Assembly: GCA_905215835.1 (NCBI GenBank)
Contig: CAJMRR010000001.1
Coordinates: forward strand, 1 to 55,693
Origin: an uncultured bacterium
GTDB lineage: Bacteria > Actinomycetota > Coriobacteriia > Coriobacteriales > Coriobacteriaceae
Length of the DNA: 55,693 nt
Reading direction: 5' to 3'
Part shown: piece by piece, positions 1 to 7,819 of the stretch
Numbering within the stretch: position 1 is the stretch's first letter
How the letters are laid out: the number at the start of each line of letters is the position of its first letter
Position numbers and translations under genes: made by a program
The notes under the pieces: generated by a model
The model's input: the letters and a program-made list of their open reading frames with translations, nothing else
Told to the model about the DNA's origin: nothing
Database searches by the model: none

Positions 1-399
1 GATGCGCCCGCCGGCAAAGTCGTGCGCCACGCCAAAAAACGTCAGGCGCGCCTCGACCTCGCCCGGAATCACCTGCGGTTCGAGCCCCAGCTCACGCAGA
101 CCGTCCAGCAGCAGTGCGGCATTGGATGCATCGCGCGCGGCGCTCGTGCATGTGGTGCAAATGCACGCGGCCCCAAAGGCACGCGCCTCGTCCACAAACA
201 TGCGGCATGCAGCGAGCACGCGCTCGACAGCCGCCTCGCAAAAGCGACCCGTCGCGTCCACGCCCTCGCCCAGGTCGGTAATCTCGGTATGCTTGGACGA
301 TTCCACGATCGCCCCGCCCTCGACCTGCGCCAGCACCAGTCGCGACGACACCGTTCCCAGATCGATCGCCGCCACCTTATATCGTTTGCAATCTGCCAT
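1..399 (-). CDS. ppx: Ppx/GppA phosphatase family protein, N-terminal part (runs off the window)
   Basis: The first 133 codons are present; the C-terminus lies outside the window. The N-terminus contains AIDLGTVSSRLVLAQ (about residues 11-25), the phosphate-binding loop of the actin-like ASKHA fold typical of exopolyphosphatase / pppGpp phosphohydrolase proteins. These hydrolyse polyphosphate or pppGpp in the cytoplasm. A GGAGGGGAG Shine-Dalgarno lies just before the ATG at 399. It follows the divIC-like gene by about 20 bp, and eno-divIC-ppx is a familiar actinobacterial order. Ppx and GppA activity cannot be told apart from this fragment. Confidence 0.85.
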   Translation of the reverse strand, partial: MADCKRYKVAAIDLGTVSSRLVLAQVEGGAIVESSKHTEITDLGEGVDATGRFCEAAVERVLAACRMFVDEARAFGAACICTTCTSAARDASNAALLLDGLRELGLEPQVIPGEVEARLTFFGVAHDFAGGRI

Positions 400-419
400 T
401 GCGGGCTCCCCTCCGGGCG

Positions 420-1181
420 CTATTTGCCGTTGGACACGACCGTCTGGCCCTCGACACCGTTAAACCCAAACAGCATGTCGAGCGCCTGGATGTACCACGG
501 GGCGTCCTTACCGACTTCTTCGATTTCCTTGGCAACTTCGCTGGCCTTCTTGGCGTTCGACGACTTCTTGCTCGAAGACGAATCCGAATCGTCATCCAGG
601 CCCTGCACTTCAATCCTCTTCTCGCCGGGCATCACCAGGCCCAGATCCTCGGACGCCGCATCCTTAATGCCCTCCTCCGAGAGCAGTTTGTCGACGCTTT
701 TTTGCAGCTCGTCGTTATATTGCTCGCGAATCTCGACCTGCTTGGCCAAGATATCGCTCGAGCGCTTAGCCACATACAGGTCGCGTACGGGAAAATACAG
801 GCTCACGAGCGCCAGCGCCACCACGATACCGATAAACAGCGGGCGAAGAGAGCCATGTGTAAAGTCATAGATCGCCTTGACCACCGCATTGTCGTTGGCG
901 TAGCGCATAAAGTCCGAGCCCGAAAGACGGCTCGAGGGCCTGCTCGACCTGTCGTGCGTCTGGGCCGAGGGACGCGACGCATGTGTCGAACGTGCCGGGC
1001 GCACCGGTCCATCTGCCGAAGTATTCACTTGAGCATTGGGGCGCGAGGTACTTGTCGGGCGCTGCGTGGAGCGGTCGGCACCGGCGTAGGCGGACCCACC
1101 GAGCTGCACCGTGCGCGCACGGCGAGGCGACGGCTCACGCGAACCGGCGGAATAGTACCTGTTGTCGTAAATCTGATCCAT
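420..1181 (-). CDS. FtsB/DivIC-family septum formation initiator protein
   Basis: This is a 253-residue bitopic membrane protein. Residues 1-110 are a long, polar, Ser/Arg/Pro-rich cytoplasmic tail. One membrane segment lies near residues 114-131 (PLFIGIVVALALVSLYFP). It is followed by a short coiled coil (about 140-170) and the LGLVMPGE turn common in DivIC/FtsB proteins, then an acidic Ser-rich stretch and a Lys-rich tail. FtsB/DivIC proteins join FtsL and FtsQ/DivIB in the divisome. The start at 1181 is chosen because an upstream in-frame start would lie inside the eno terminator. It sits between eno and ppx, as in many Actinobacteria. The long N-terminal tail is unusual compared with the roughly 100-residue FtsB. 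Confidence 0.75.
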   Translation of the reverse strand: MDQIYDNRYYSAGSREPSPRRARTVQLGGSAYAGADRSTQRPTSTSRPNAQVNTSADGPVRPARSTHASRPSAQTHDRSSRPSSRLSGSDFMRYANDNAVVKAIYDFTHGSLRPLFIGIVVALALVSLYFPVRDLYVAKRSSDILAKQVEIREQYNDELQKSVDKLLSEEGIKDAASEDLGLVMPGEKRIEVQGLDDDSDSSSSKKSSNAKKASEVAKEIEEVGKDAPWYIQALDMLFGFNGVEGQTVVSNGK

Positions 1182-1272
1182 GTGCGCCTTGTGCGGTTGA
1201 GGTTTGTTTGCGCTAAGTATTCTAGTTATAGCACGAGCGCCCGCACCGCCTTCGCCAGCCTTTGCTCGACAT

Positions 1273-1304
1273 AAAAAAGGCGCTGAGTCATATGGCCCAG
1301 CGCC
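1273..1304 (-). terminator. Rho-independent terminator of eno
   Basis: An inverted repeat GGCGCTG...CAGCGCC (1279-1304) is followed on the minus strand by a run of six T (1273-1278). It lies 74 bp after the eno stop codon. Confidence 0.85.
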
Positions 1305-1377
1305 CAATGGTGCTCAACAGCGCCCGGCTGGAGCAAGGCAAATCCGAGTCTTCCCCGCCCCCGCGACCTCCGCGTGC

Positions 1378-2667
1378 CTAGCGAATGTTGTAGAACGCGG
1401 CCTTGCCGGCGTAGCGCGCGCTGCCCTCGAGCTCGTCCTCGATGCGGATGAGCTGGTTGTACTTGGCGATACGGTCGCTGCGGCACGGGGCGCCCGACTT
1501 GATCTGGCCGGCGTTGACGCCCACGACCAGGTCGGCGATCGTGGAGTCCTCGGTCTCGCCGGAGCGGTGGCTCACGATGCAAGCGTAACCGGCCTCCTTG
1601 GCGGTCTCGATGGCCTCGAGCGACTCGGTGAGCGTGCCGATCTGGTTGACCTTGACCAGGATCGCGTTGGCGGCACCCAGCTCGATGCCCTTCTTGAGGC
1701 GCTCGGTGTTGGTGACGAACAGGTCGTCGCCCACCAGCTGCACCTTGTTGCCAATGCGACGGGTGAGCTCGACCCAGCCGTCCCAGTCCTCCTCGGCCAT
1801 GCCGTCCTCGATGGAGATGATGGGATAGGTGTCGACGAGCTTCTCCCAGTAATCGACCATCTGAGCGCTCGTATACTCAACGCCCTCGCCCTTGAGCTCG
1901 TACATGCCGGTCTCGGCGTTGTAGAACTCGGTCGAGGCCGGGTCCATGGCGTACATGAAGTCGACGCCGGGCTTAAAGCCAGCCTTCTCGACGGCCTTGG
2001 TGATGTACTCGAACGGCTCGGCATTGGTCTTAAGGTTGGGGGCAAAGCCGCCCTCGTCGCCCACGCCGCCGCCCAGGCCGGCCTCGTGCAGCACGCCCTT
2101 GAGGGTGTGGTATACCTCGGCGCACCAACGCAGGCCCTCGGCAAAACTCGGGGCGCCCACCGACATGATCATGAACTCCTGGAAGTCGACGTTATTGTCG
2201 GCATGCACGCCGCCGTTGAGGATGTTCATCATGGGCGTGGGCAGCAGATGGGCGTTGACGCCGCCCAGGTACTGGTACAGCGACAGGCCCGCCGACTCGG
2301 CAGCGGCGCGGGCGACGGCCAGCGACACGCCCAGGATGGCGTTGGCACCGAGCTTGGTCTTGTTGGGGGTACCGTCCGCGGCAATCAGCGCGGCATCGAC
2401 GGCGCGCTGGTCGAAGGCGTCGAGGCCCACGACGGCATTAGCGCACTCGTTGTTGACGTGCTCGACGGCCTGCGAAACGCCCTTGCCCAGGTAGCGGCCC
2501 TTGTCGCCATCGCGCAGCTCGCAGGCCTCAAAGGCGCCGGTCGAAGCACCCGAAGGCACCATTGCGCGGCCAAAGCTGCCGTCCTCGAGCACGACCTCGA
2601 CCTCGACGGTGGGATTGCCGCGGCTGTCGAGCACCTCGCGACCGTAGACGTCCAAAATATCGCTCAT
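1378..2667 (-). CDS. eno: Enolase
   Basis: This 429-residue protein has the usual enolase length. It converts 2-phosphoglycerate to phosphoenolpyruvate in glycolysis. The N-terminus carries VYGREVLDSRGNPTVEVEV, and the later SGASTGAFEACELRDGD loop, the metal-binding SIEDGMAEEDWDGW region and the catalytic SHRSGETEDSTIADL motif near residues 365-380 are all intact. Codons end almost only in G or C, as expected of a highly expressed gene. It has its own promoter region (2690-2815) and its own terminator at 1273-1304. Confidence 0.98.
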   Translation of the reverse strand: MSDILDVYGREVLDSRGNPTVEVEVVLEDGSFGRAMVPSGASTGAFEACELRDGDKGRYLGKGVSQAVEHVNNECANAVVGLDAFDQRAVDAALIAADGTPNKTKLGANAILGVSLAVARAAAESAGLSLYQYLGGVNAHLLPTPMMNILNGGVHADNNVDFQEFMIMSVGAPSFAEGLRWCAEVYHTLKGVLHEAGLGGGVGDEGGFAPNLKTNAEPFEYITKAVEKAGFKPGVDFMYAMDPASTEFYNAETGMYELKGEGVEYTSAQMVDYWEKLVDTYPIISIEDGMAEEDWDGWVELTRRIGNKVQLVGDDLFVTNTERLKKGIELGAANAILVKVNQIGTLTESLEAIETAKEAGYACIVSHRSGETEDSTIADLVVGVNAGQIKSGAPCRSDRIAKYNQLIRIEDELEGSARYAGKAAFYNIR

Positions 2668-2740
2668 GTTGTTTCCCTCTCACTTGGAAACGTAGTGGAT
2701 GCAAGCGACCGGCTGACCGTGCACCATCGGTGCGTCTCCG

Positions 2741-2785
2741 TAAGTTAGCCATGTCGCACTTTTTGCATTATGCCCTAAGTTAGCC
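2741..2785 (-). promoter_or_regulatory. eno: Candidate eno promoter with two direct TAAGTTAGCC boxes
   Basis: Upstream of eno the 10-bp word TAAGTTAGCC occurs twice (2741-2750 and 2776-2785), 35 bp apart. A CATAAT -10-like hexamer (minus strand) lies between them. No good -35 was seen. The layout resembles a two-box operator flanking a promoter, but the regulator is unknown. Confidence 0.4.
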
Positions 2786-2805
2786 GAGGGATACACTTGA
2801 TTTTC

Positions 2806-2852
2806 GAAAAATTTAGCGGGAACGATGAGGCGTGTCAGCCCGTCGTTCCCGC
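2806..2852 (-). terminator. Terminator of the yfcE-mazG unit
   Basis: A hairpin with arms GCGGGAACGA (2816-2825) and its complement (2843-2852) is followed on the minus strand by TAAATTTTTC. It starts just after the mazG stop. Confidence 0.65.
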
Positions 2853-2856
2853 AGTC

Positions 2857-3717
2857 TTACTCCTCCGCCTTTGCGGCATCCCACAGGTCGTTGAGGCCGT
2901 GGGTCGAAAGCTCGGCAAGATCCACGTGGGCATCGGCCGCCATCTGCTCCATCGCAGCCCAGCGACGGCGGAACTTTGCCGTGCTCGCGCGCAGGGCGCT
3001 CTCGGCGTCGATACCCTCCTTGCGCGCGACGTTGACCAGGGCAAAGAGCAGATCGCCAAACTCCATTTCGCGCTCGGGCGAGCCAGGGGCCTCGGCCTCA
3101 AACTCGGCACGCTCCTCGGCGACCTCGTCCCACACATCCTGGACCGTCTCCCACTCAAAGCCCACGGCAGCCGCCTTGCGCGAGACCTTCTGAGCCTGCA
3201 TCAGCGCCGGCAGATGCGTGGGCACGCCGTCGAGCAGGCCCTCGGGCGTGGCCTCACCCGCCGCCACGGCCTTGTCCTTGGCGGCTTTCTCGGCAAGCTT
3301 GACCTCGTCCCAAATCTTGAGCACCTCTTCGGAGCTGTCGGCATCCGCATCGCCAAACACGTGCGGGTGGCGACGAATGAGCTTGGCGTCGATATCGCGC
3401 GCCACGTCGGCCAGTGTAAACTCGCCGGCGTCGGCCGCAATCTGCGCATGCAGCACTACCTGCATGAGCACGTCGCCCAGCTCCTCGCGTAGGTGAACCG
3501 CGTCGTCCGCCTCGATGCAGTCGAGCGCCTCGTAGGCCTCCTCGATCATGTTCTTGCCAATGCTGCGGTGCGTCTGCTCACGGTCCCACGGGCAGCCATC
3601 GGGCTGACGCAGACGCCAGATGGTCTGCACCAGATGCTGCAGCTCGGTCGACGCGTCTACCAGCGTGGACAGATCGCGCGAGCCCTCGGCATTTTGCTGA
3701 GCCATGTGCTGCGCCAT
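2857..3717 (-). CDS. mazG: Nucleoside triphosphate pyrophosphohydrolase MazG
   Basis: MazG hydrolyses NTPs and dNTPs to the monophosphate and PPi, a housecleaning and stringent-response-modulating activity. The protein carries LRQPDGCPWDREQTHRSI near the N-terminus and two EExxE-type metal-binding repeats (EEAYEALD...LREELGDVLMQV, then EERAEFE...EFGDLLFALVNVAR), as expected for the two-domain form. The start at 3717 follows a strong GGAGGAG and gives 286 residues; a longer in-frame reading would overlap the upstream gene. The stop codon of the phosphodiesterase gene lies 2 bp upstream, so the two are probably co-transcribed. Confidence 0.93.
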   Translation of the reverse strand: MAQHMAQQNAEGSRDLSTLVDASTELQHLVQTIWRLRQPDGCPWDREQTHRSIGKNMIEEAYEALDCIEADDAVHLREELGDVLMQVVLHAQIAADAGEFTLADVARDIDAKLIRRHPHVFGDADADSSEEVLKIWDEVKLAEKAAKDKAVAAGEATPEGLLDGVPTHLPALMQAQKVSRKAAAVGFEWETVQDVWDEVAEERAEFEAEAPGSPEREMEFGDLLFALVNVARKEGIDAESALRASTAKFRRRWAAMEQMAADAHVDLAELSTHGLNDLWDAAKAEE

Positions 3718-3719
3718 GG

Positions 3720-4268
3720 CTACTCCTCCTCCATGACCACGTGGCGGAACGTGCCGCCCTCGTAGATACCGTAGCTGTGCGTACCGTCCTTGGGAATGCT
3801 CACGCTGCCGGGGTTGAAAAGCCACAGGCCCGGGTGCGCGGCGCTCTCCTCGTTGATCTTGATGTGCGTATGGCCGTAGACGAGCGCGGAGCCCTCGGGC
3901 AGCGCGGGCGTGTGATCGACGCTGTTGTGCATGCCGGCGCCAAAGACGTGGCCGTGCGTCAGGAACAGCTCGCGGCCGGTCTCGTCGAACAGCGTGGCGT
4001 AGTCGGCCATGACGGGAAAGTCGAGGACCATCTGGTCGACCTCGGCGTCGCAGTTGCCGCGCACCGCAATGATGCGGTCGGCCAGGGCGTTGAGCAGCGG
4101 AATCACGCGCTTGGGGGCGTAGTCGCGCGGCAGGTCGTTGCGCGGACCGTGATAGAGCAGGTCGCCCAGCAGGACGATGCGGTCGGGCTGCTCGGACTCG
4201 ATGGCGGCGACCAGGCGCTCGGCCCAGTATGCCGAGCCGTGGATGTCGGAAGCGATGAGGTATTTCAT
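3720..4268 (-). CDS. yfcE: YfcE/MJ0936-family metallophosphoesterase
   Basis: This 182-residue calcineurin-like phosphodiesterase has all metal-binding motifs: ASDIHG (residues 6-11), LGDLLYHGPRND, RGNCD, THGH and GHTHI. The family (E. coli YfcE, M. jannaschii MJ0936) hydrolyses phosphodiesters in vitro; the natural substrate is not established. It overlaps the Shine-Dalgarno of mazG, and translational coupling is likely. Length matches the family. Confidence 0.9.
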   Translation of the reverse strand: MKYLIASDIHGSAYWAERLVAAIESEQPDRIVLLGDLLYHGPRNDLPRDYAPKRVIPLLNALADRIIAVRGNCDAEVDQMVLDFPVMADYATLFDETGRELFLTHGHVFGAGMHNSVDHTPALPEGSALVYGHTHIKINEESAAHPGLWLFNPGSVSIPKDGTHSYGIYEGGTFRHVVMEEE

Positions 4269-4322
4269 GGTGGTCCTTTCGGTGGGGTTAATAGGATTGG
4301 TGCGACGCGTCGTTGGCCTGTG

Positions 4323-4808
4323 TCACTCAAATCGCAGTGCCGCGCTCTGAGCCGTCTGCATCACGCGTTGGAGCGGCACGTCATATTCGCGGGCAAGACG
4401 GGCGCAATCCTCGTACTCGGGAGCCGCGCGCTCGCTGCCGTCGGGCAGGGTCGCCACCTTAACGGATACCTCGCCCCAAGGCGTTGTCACCTGCTCGAAT
4501 CGGCGCGGCAGGCAAACGCGTTCCATCACCTGGCGACGAACGGCGTTGGTCGTGGTCTCCAAAAAGATAATCGTCTGTAGGCGCTCGATATCCTCGTGCG
4601 AGCAGATCACCTGCAACTGCCATCCGGGGCGACCCTTTTTGCAGTAGAGGGGTAGCCAGTGCACCTCGCGGGCGCCTGCCCCGCGCAGACGGTCGGCGGC
4701 GTAGGCGAGCACCTCGGGCGACGCATCGTCGATGTCGCATTCCAGCTTGACGATGGTCTCGGGCGCATCGGTCTCGCGAGACAGCGGAGATTTGCTATCG
4801 CGTGGCAT
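4323..4808 (-). CDS. Stand-alone LarC C-terminal (LarC2/DUF111) domain protein
   Basis: The 161-residue product matches only the C-terminal half of LarC, the CTP-dependent cyclometallase that inserts nickel into the pincer cofactor of lactate racemase. Family-like stretches are TIVKLECDIDDASPEVLAY, KKGRPGW and the E-T-T-T-N region (LETTTNAVRRQVMER). A full LarC is about 400 residues, so the N-terminal half is missing. A good AAAGGAG lies 8 nt before the ATG at 4808. No larA, larB or larE is seen nearby. It may be a LarC2 with its LarC1 partner elsewhere or a decayed remnant, though the reading frame is clean. Confidence 0.7.
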   Translation of the reverse strand: MPRDSKSPLSRETDAPETIVKLECDIDDASPEVLAYAADRLRGAGAREVHWLPLYCKKGRPGWQLQVICSHEDIERLQTIIFLETTTNAVRRQVMERVCLPRRFEQVTTPWGEVSVKVATLPDGSERAAPEYEDCARLAREYDVPLQRVMQTAQSAALRFE

Positions 4809-4953
4809 ACGGTCCGGCTCCTTTCCGCACGGGCTCGTTTTGTTCATCCAAACGCTAGCACATCGCGGGCGGCGCAGGGGCGGCGTCATGGGATAGGTGC
4901 GACTTTTGCTGGGCGCAAGTGCTGGCGCGCTCCAACGCCGGCCCGCTCCATTC

Positions 4954-5018
4954 AAACGTGTACGTCAGCCTCCAAACATGTCATTTTTTGCAGCTTTTGG
5001 AGGCTGATGTACATGTTT
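4954..5018. repeat. Long inverted repeat in a divergent intergenic region
   Basis: Two 23-bp arms (4954-4976 and 4996-5018), complementary at 21 of 23 positions, enclose a 19-nt loop. They lie in the 347-bp gap between the LarC2-like gene and the PHP phosphatase gene, which are divergently transcribed. Apart from this hairpin no other clear signal is seen in the gap. Confidence 0.75.
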
Positions 5019-5155
5019 TGACGCGGGGCCGATGCCGCGTGGCGACCCTCGCACGCAACCCTCCTTTCCAGTCGATTTCGATCCCCGGCGTGCCCGGCGT
5101 ATTGAGAGCTGCGCCATTACAATGAAGCGGATTCGCTTGACGCAAAGGAGCCGCC

Positions 5156-6067
5156 ATGTCTGCTTGCCCGCTAGCCGATTGCCACACCCACACCTCGTTT
5201 TCGGACGGGCACGCCTCGTTTGAGGACAACGTCCGCGCCGCTGCCGCGGCCGGGTGCCGTGTCATGGTCTCAACCGACCACCTCACCTTACCCGCCAGCA
5301 TGGACGCCAACTGCGAAGTGCAGGTTACTGAGGGCGACCTGCCGGCACATCGTCTGGCTTTTGAGGATGCTCGCAAGCTTGCCGCGCAGATCGCGTCGGA
5401 GCTCGAGCTTATCTATGGCTTTGAATGCGATTGGTACGAAGGCTGCGAGCCTTTGGTTGAGCGCTGGTCCCAGGGTGCCGTCGTGCGCCTGGGTAGCGTG
5501 CACTGGATCGGCAACCCCGGCGATATCATGGCCGGCGCTGCGGGCACGGCGGGGACGGAGGACGTCGCTCGTCCCGATACGCCCGATTCGTGCTGCGGTT
5601 GGATCGACGATGATACCGACCTGCATGTTTGGGAAAACTTAGGCGTACGCGGCGTGTGGGAGCGCTACGTCGACGACTGGTGCCGCGCCTGCGAGAGCCC
5701 GCTCAACTTTGATGTAATGGCTCACCCCGACCTGGTCATGCGCTTTTCGAAAGAGGGCTTTGCGCCCGACTTTGACCCCGCGCCGTTCTGGGGGCAGATG
5801 GCAGAGTGTGCACACGACGCGGGCCGCCGCGTTGAGGTCTCGACCGCTGCGCCGCGCAAGGGACTCGACGACTACTATCCCACGACCGGGTTGTTGCGTT
5901 GCTTCGCCCACGCCGAGGTGCCGATCACTTTTGGCTCGGACGCACACCGCGCCTGCGACATTTGCTGGAACATCCGTGAGACCCAGGCACACGCCTACGA
6001 CTGTGGCTACCGAACCTTCGACGTCCCCCACCCCACCGGCGAATGGGAATCCACACCCCTCGCCTAA
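5156..6067 (+). CDS. PHP-domain histidinol phosphatase (HisJ/HisK type)
   Basis: This 303-residue PHP-family metallophosphoesterase probably dephosphorylates histidinol phosphate. The metal-binding motifs are present: DCHTHTSFSDGH (residues 8-19), STDHL, LGSVHW, MAHPDLV and the C-terminal FGSDAHR. An AAAGGAG precedes the ATG. It converges on the his operon, which lacks any other histidinol-phosphate phosphatase, so it completes the pathway. Assignment rests on the family and on this context. Confidence 0.85.
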   Translation: MSACPLADCHTHTSFSDGHASFEDNVRAAAAAGCRVMVSTDHLTLPASMDANCEVQVTEGDLPAHRLAFEDARKLAAQIASELELIYGFECDWYEGCEPLVERWSQGAVVRLGSVHWIGNPGDIMAGAAGTAGTEDVARPDTPDSCCGWIDDDTDLHVWENLGVRGVWERYVDDWCRACESPLNFDVMAHPDLVMRFSKEGFAPDFDPAPFWGQMAECAHDAGRRVEVSTAAPRKGLDDYYPTTGLLRCFAHAEVPITFGSDAHRACDICWNIRETQAHAYDCGYRTFDVPHPTGEWESTPLA

Positions 6068-6079
6068 CCATCCCTTCAT

Positions 6080-6148
6080 AAGTTGCGGTGGAATAGGGAT
6101 TGTTTTGCCTGATGAAGCGCTTAAACAGTCCCTATTTCACCGCAACTT
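6080..6148. terminator. Long hairpin between convergent genes, likely two-way terminator
   Basis: 27-bp arms (6080-6106 and 6122-6148), complementary at 24 positions, enclose a 15-nt loop. It sits between the converging phosphatase gene and hisE. The ends are A/T rich. Confidence 0.6.
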
Positions 6149-6187
6149 CCATGACCCCGTTACACCAACAAAGACTGTCCCAAACGA

Positions 6188-6505
6188 CTAGTGGCGGCGG
6201 GCGTTGAGTTCGCCGGCAAGCTCGTCGAGGGTGATACCGTAGCGCTCAAGGGTTACGAGCAGGTGGTAGATCAGGTCGCCGGCCTCGTAGCGAATGTGAT
6301 CGTGGTCGTTATCCTTGCAGGCCATGATGACCTCGCTCGCCTCCTCGGCAAGCTTCTTGAGCAGCTCGTCCTCGACGTCGGTCAGCAGGCGAGCGGTATA
6401 GCTCTCCTGCGGCGACGCGTCGCGACGACCGTGAATCACCTCGGCCAGACCTGTCAGCGTCTCACCGATATTTCCATCCTGAACGTTTGCGGTGCGCACA
6501 CCCAT
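6188..6505 (-). CDS. hisE: Phosphoribosyl-ATP pyrophosphatase
   Basis: HisE removes PPi from PR-ATP, the second step of histidine synthesis. The 105-residue protein shows the MazG-like helical fold signature: SYTARLLTDVEDELLKKLAEE, with EEASEVIMA and YEAGDLIYHLLVTLE carrying the metal-binding acidic residues. It is the last gene of the his operon, about 45 bp after hisI. Confidence 0.95.
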   Translation of the reverse strand: MGVRTANVQDGNIGETLTGLAEVIHGRRDASPQESYTARLLTDVEDELLKKLAEEASEVIMACKDNDHDHIRYEAGDLIYHLLVTLERYGITLDELAGELNARRH

Positions 6506-6550
6506 GGTTCAATCCTTTCTGGTGGCCGAGCGTCTAATCGAGCGCCCGCC

Positions 6551-6880
6551 CTACGCGAGTTTCTTAAAGAAGCAGGTACGGTTGCCGGTGTGGCAGGCCG
6601 GACCCGGCGAGTCGACCTTGACCAGCAGCGTATCGCTATCGCAATCGGCCCAGAGCTCCTTGACCTCCTGCATGTTGCCGCTCGTCGCACCCTTGTTCCA
6701 GAGCTCCTGGCGGCTGCGGCTCCAAAACCACGTGGTACCGGTCTTGAGCGTCAGTCCCACCGATTCCTCGTTCATCCAAGCAACCATAAGCACCTCGCCG
6801 GTGTCATACTGCTGAACAACACAAGGAATCAATCCTTTGGCGTCGTATTTAAGATCCGCTGGAGTAGTAATTTCTCTCAT
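6551..6880 (-). CDS. hisI: Phosphoribosyl-AMP cyclohydrolase
   Basis: HisI opens the adenine ring of PR-AMP. The 109-residue protein has MVAWMNEESVGLTLKTG, the FWSRSRQELWNKGATSG stretch, the zinc-binding DCDSD region and HTGNRTCFF. The start at 6880 is preceded by GGGGA; a longer in-frame reading would enter the upstream hairpin region. Domains I and E are separate genes here, unlike the fused enterobacterial HisIE. Confidence 0.95.
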   Translation of the reverse strand: MREITTPADLKYDAKGLIPCVVQQYDTGEVLMVAWMNEESVGLTLKTGTTWFWSRSRQELWNKGATSGNMQEVKELWADCDSDTLLVKVDSPGPACHTGNRTCFFKKLA

Positions 6881-6918
6881 TTCAATTCCCCAATTTAAAC
6901 ATCGCCGGTCGGCGAGGG

Positions 6919-7012
6919 TTGTCCAGGTGCCGCAGGTTGCCGCGAAAGAGGAGCGACGCGTACTTTGGTACGCGAGCGACGGTTTAAGCGGCAAGATGCG
7001 GTGCCTGGGCAA
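6919..7012. repeat. Imperfect nested hairpin inside the his operon
   Basis: Outer arms of 25 bp (6919-6943 and 6988-7012) match at 20 positions; an inner 7-bp stem CGCGTAC/GTACGCG lies at 6957-6974. It fills the 153-bp gap between hisF and hisI, by far the widest gap in the distal part of the operon. Confidence 0.6.
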
Positions 7013-7033
7013 GCCGCAGCGAAGCCCGCAGCA

Positions 7034-7816
7034 TTAGAAGTCCAACCTCACAGGAATACCCTGCGACGCCATATACTCCTTCACCTGGCGAATGCTGAAC
7101 GTCCCAAAGTGAAAGACGCTGGCCGCCAGCACGGCATCGGCCTCGCCCTCGATCACGCCCTCGGCAAAATGTTCGAGCGTGCCCACGCCGCCGCTCGCAA
7201 TCACCGGAATCGGCACCGCACGTGCCACGGCGCGGGTGAGCGCCAGGTCAAAGCCGGCCTTGGTGCCGTCGCGGTCCATACTGGTCAGCAAGATCTCGCC
7301 GGCGCCGCGACGAGCCGCTTCCTCGGCCCACGCCACCGCGTCGATACCCGTGGCGTTGCGGCCGCCCGCCGTGAAGACCTCCCACTTGTCGGCACCCGGC
7401 TCTCCGGGCAAACCGACGCGCTTGGCATCGATCGCCACGACCACGGCCTGACTGCCAAAAGCCGCGGCAGCCTGGCTAATCAGCGACGGGTCACGCACGG
7501 CCGCCGAGTTGAGCGACACCTTGTCGGCACCGGCGGCAACCATGGTCCGCATGCCCGCCAAGTCGCGGAAACCGCCGCCCACGGTATAGGGAATAGCGAG
7601 CTCCTCGGCCGCGTGCGCCGCCATCTCGATGGTCGTCACACGGTTGTCACTCGTCGCGGTAATGTCCAAAAATACGACCTCGTCCGCACCTTCGCGGTCG
7701 TAGGCGCGCGCCAGCTCCACCGGATCGCCCGCATCGCGCAAGCTCACAAAGTTGACGCCCTTGACCACACGGCCGTCCTTGACGTCCAGGCAGGGAATTA
7801 CGCGTTTGGTAAGCAT
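7034..7816 (-). CDS. hisF: Imidazole glycerol phosphate synthase, cyclase subunit
   Basis: HisF uses ammonia from HisH to form IGP and AICAR from PRFAR. The 260-residue (beta/alpha)8 barrel begins MLTKRVIPCLDVKDGRVVKG, with the catalytic Asp in CLDV. Phosphate-binding loops are visible (YTVGGGFRD, VIASGGVG), as is the second catalytic Asp in LTSMDRDGT. The GAGGAG of its ribosome site lies in the end of hisA, 3 bp away. Confidence 0.97.
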   Translation of the reverse strand: MLTKRVIPCLDVKDGRVVKGVNFVSLRDAGDPVELARAYDREGADEVVFLDITATSDNRVTTIEMAAHAAEELAIPYTVGGGFRDLAGMRTMVAAGADKVSLNSAAVRDPSLISQAAAAFGSQAVVVAIDAKRVGLPGEPGADKWEVFTAGGRNATGIDAVAWAEEAARRGAGEILLTSMDRDGTKAGFDLALTRAVARAVPIPVIASGGVGTLEHFAEGVIEGEADAVLAASVFHFGTFSIRQVKEYMASQGIPVRLDF

Positions 7817-7819
7817 AGG

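Noticed and set aside
1204..2748. Plus-strand open frame of about 510 codons opposite eno
   Set aside because: Enolase motifs on the minus strand are decisive; the antisense product is a Leu/Val/Gly-rich shadow.
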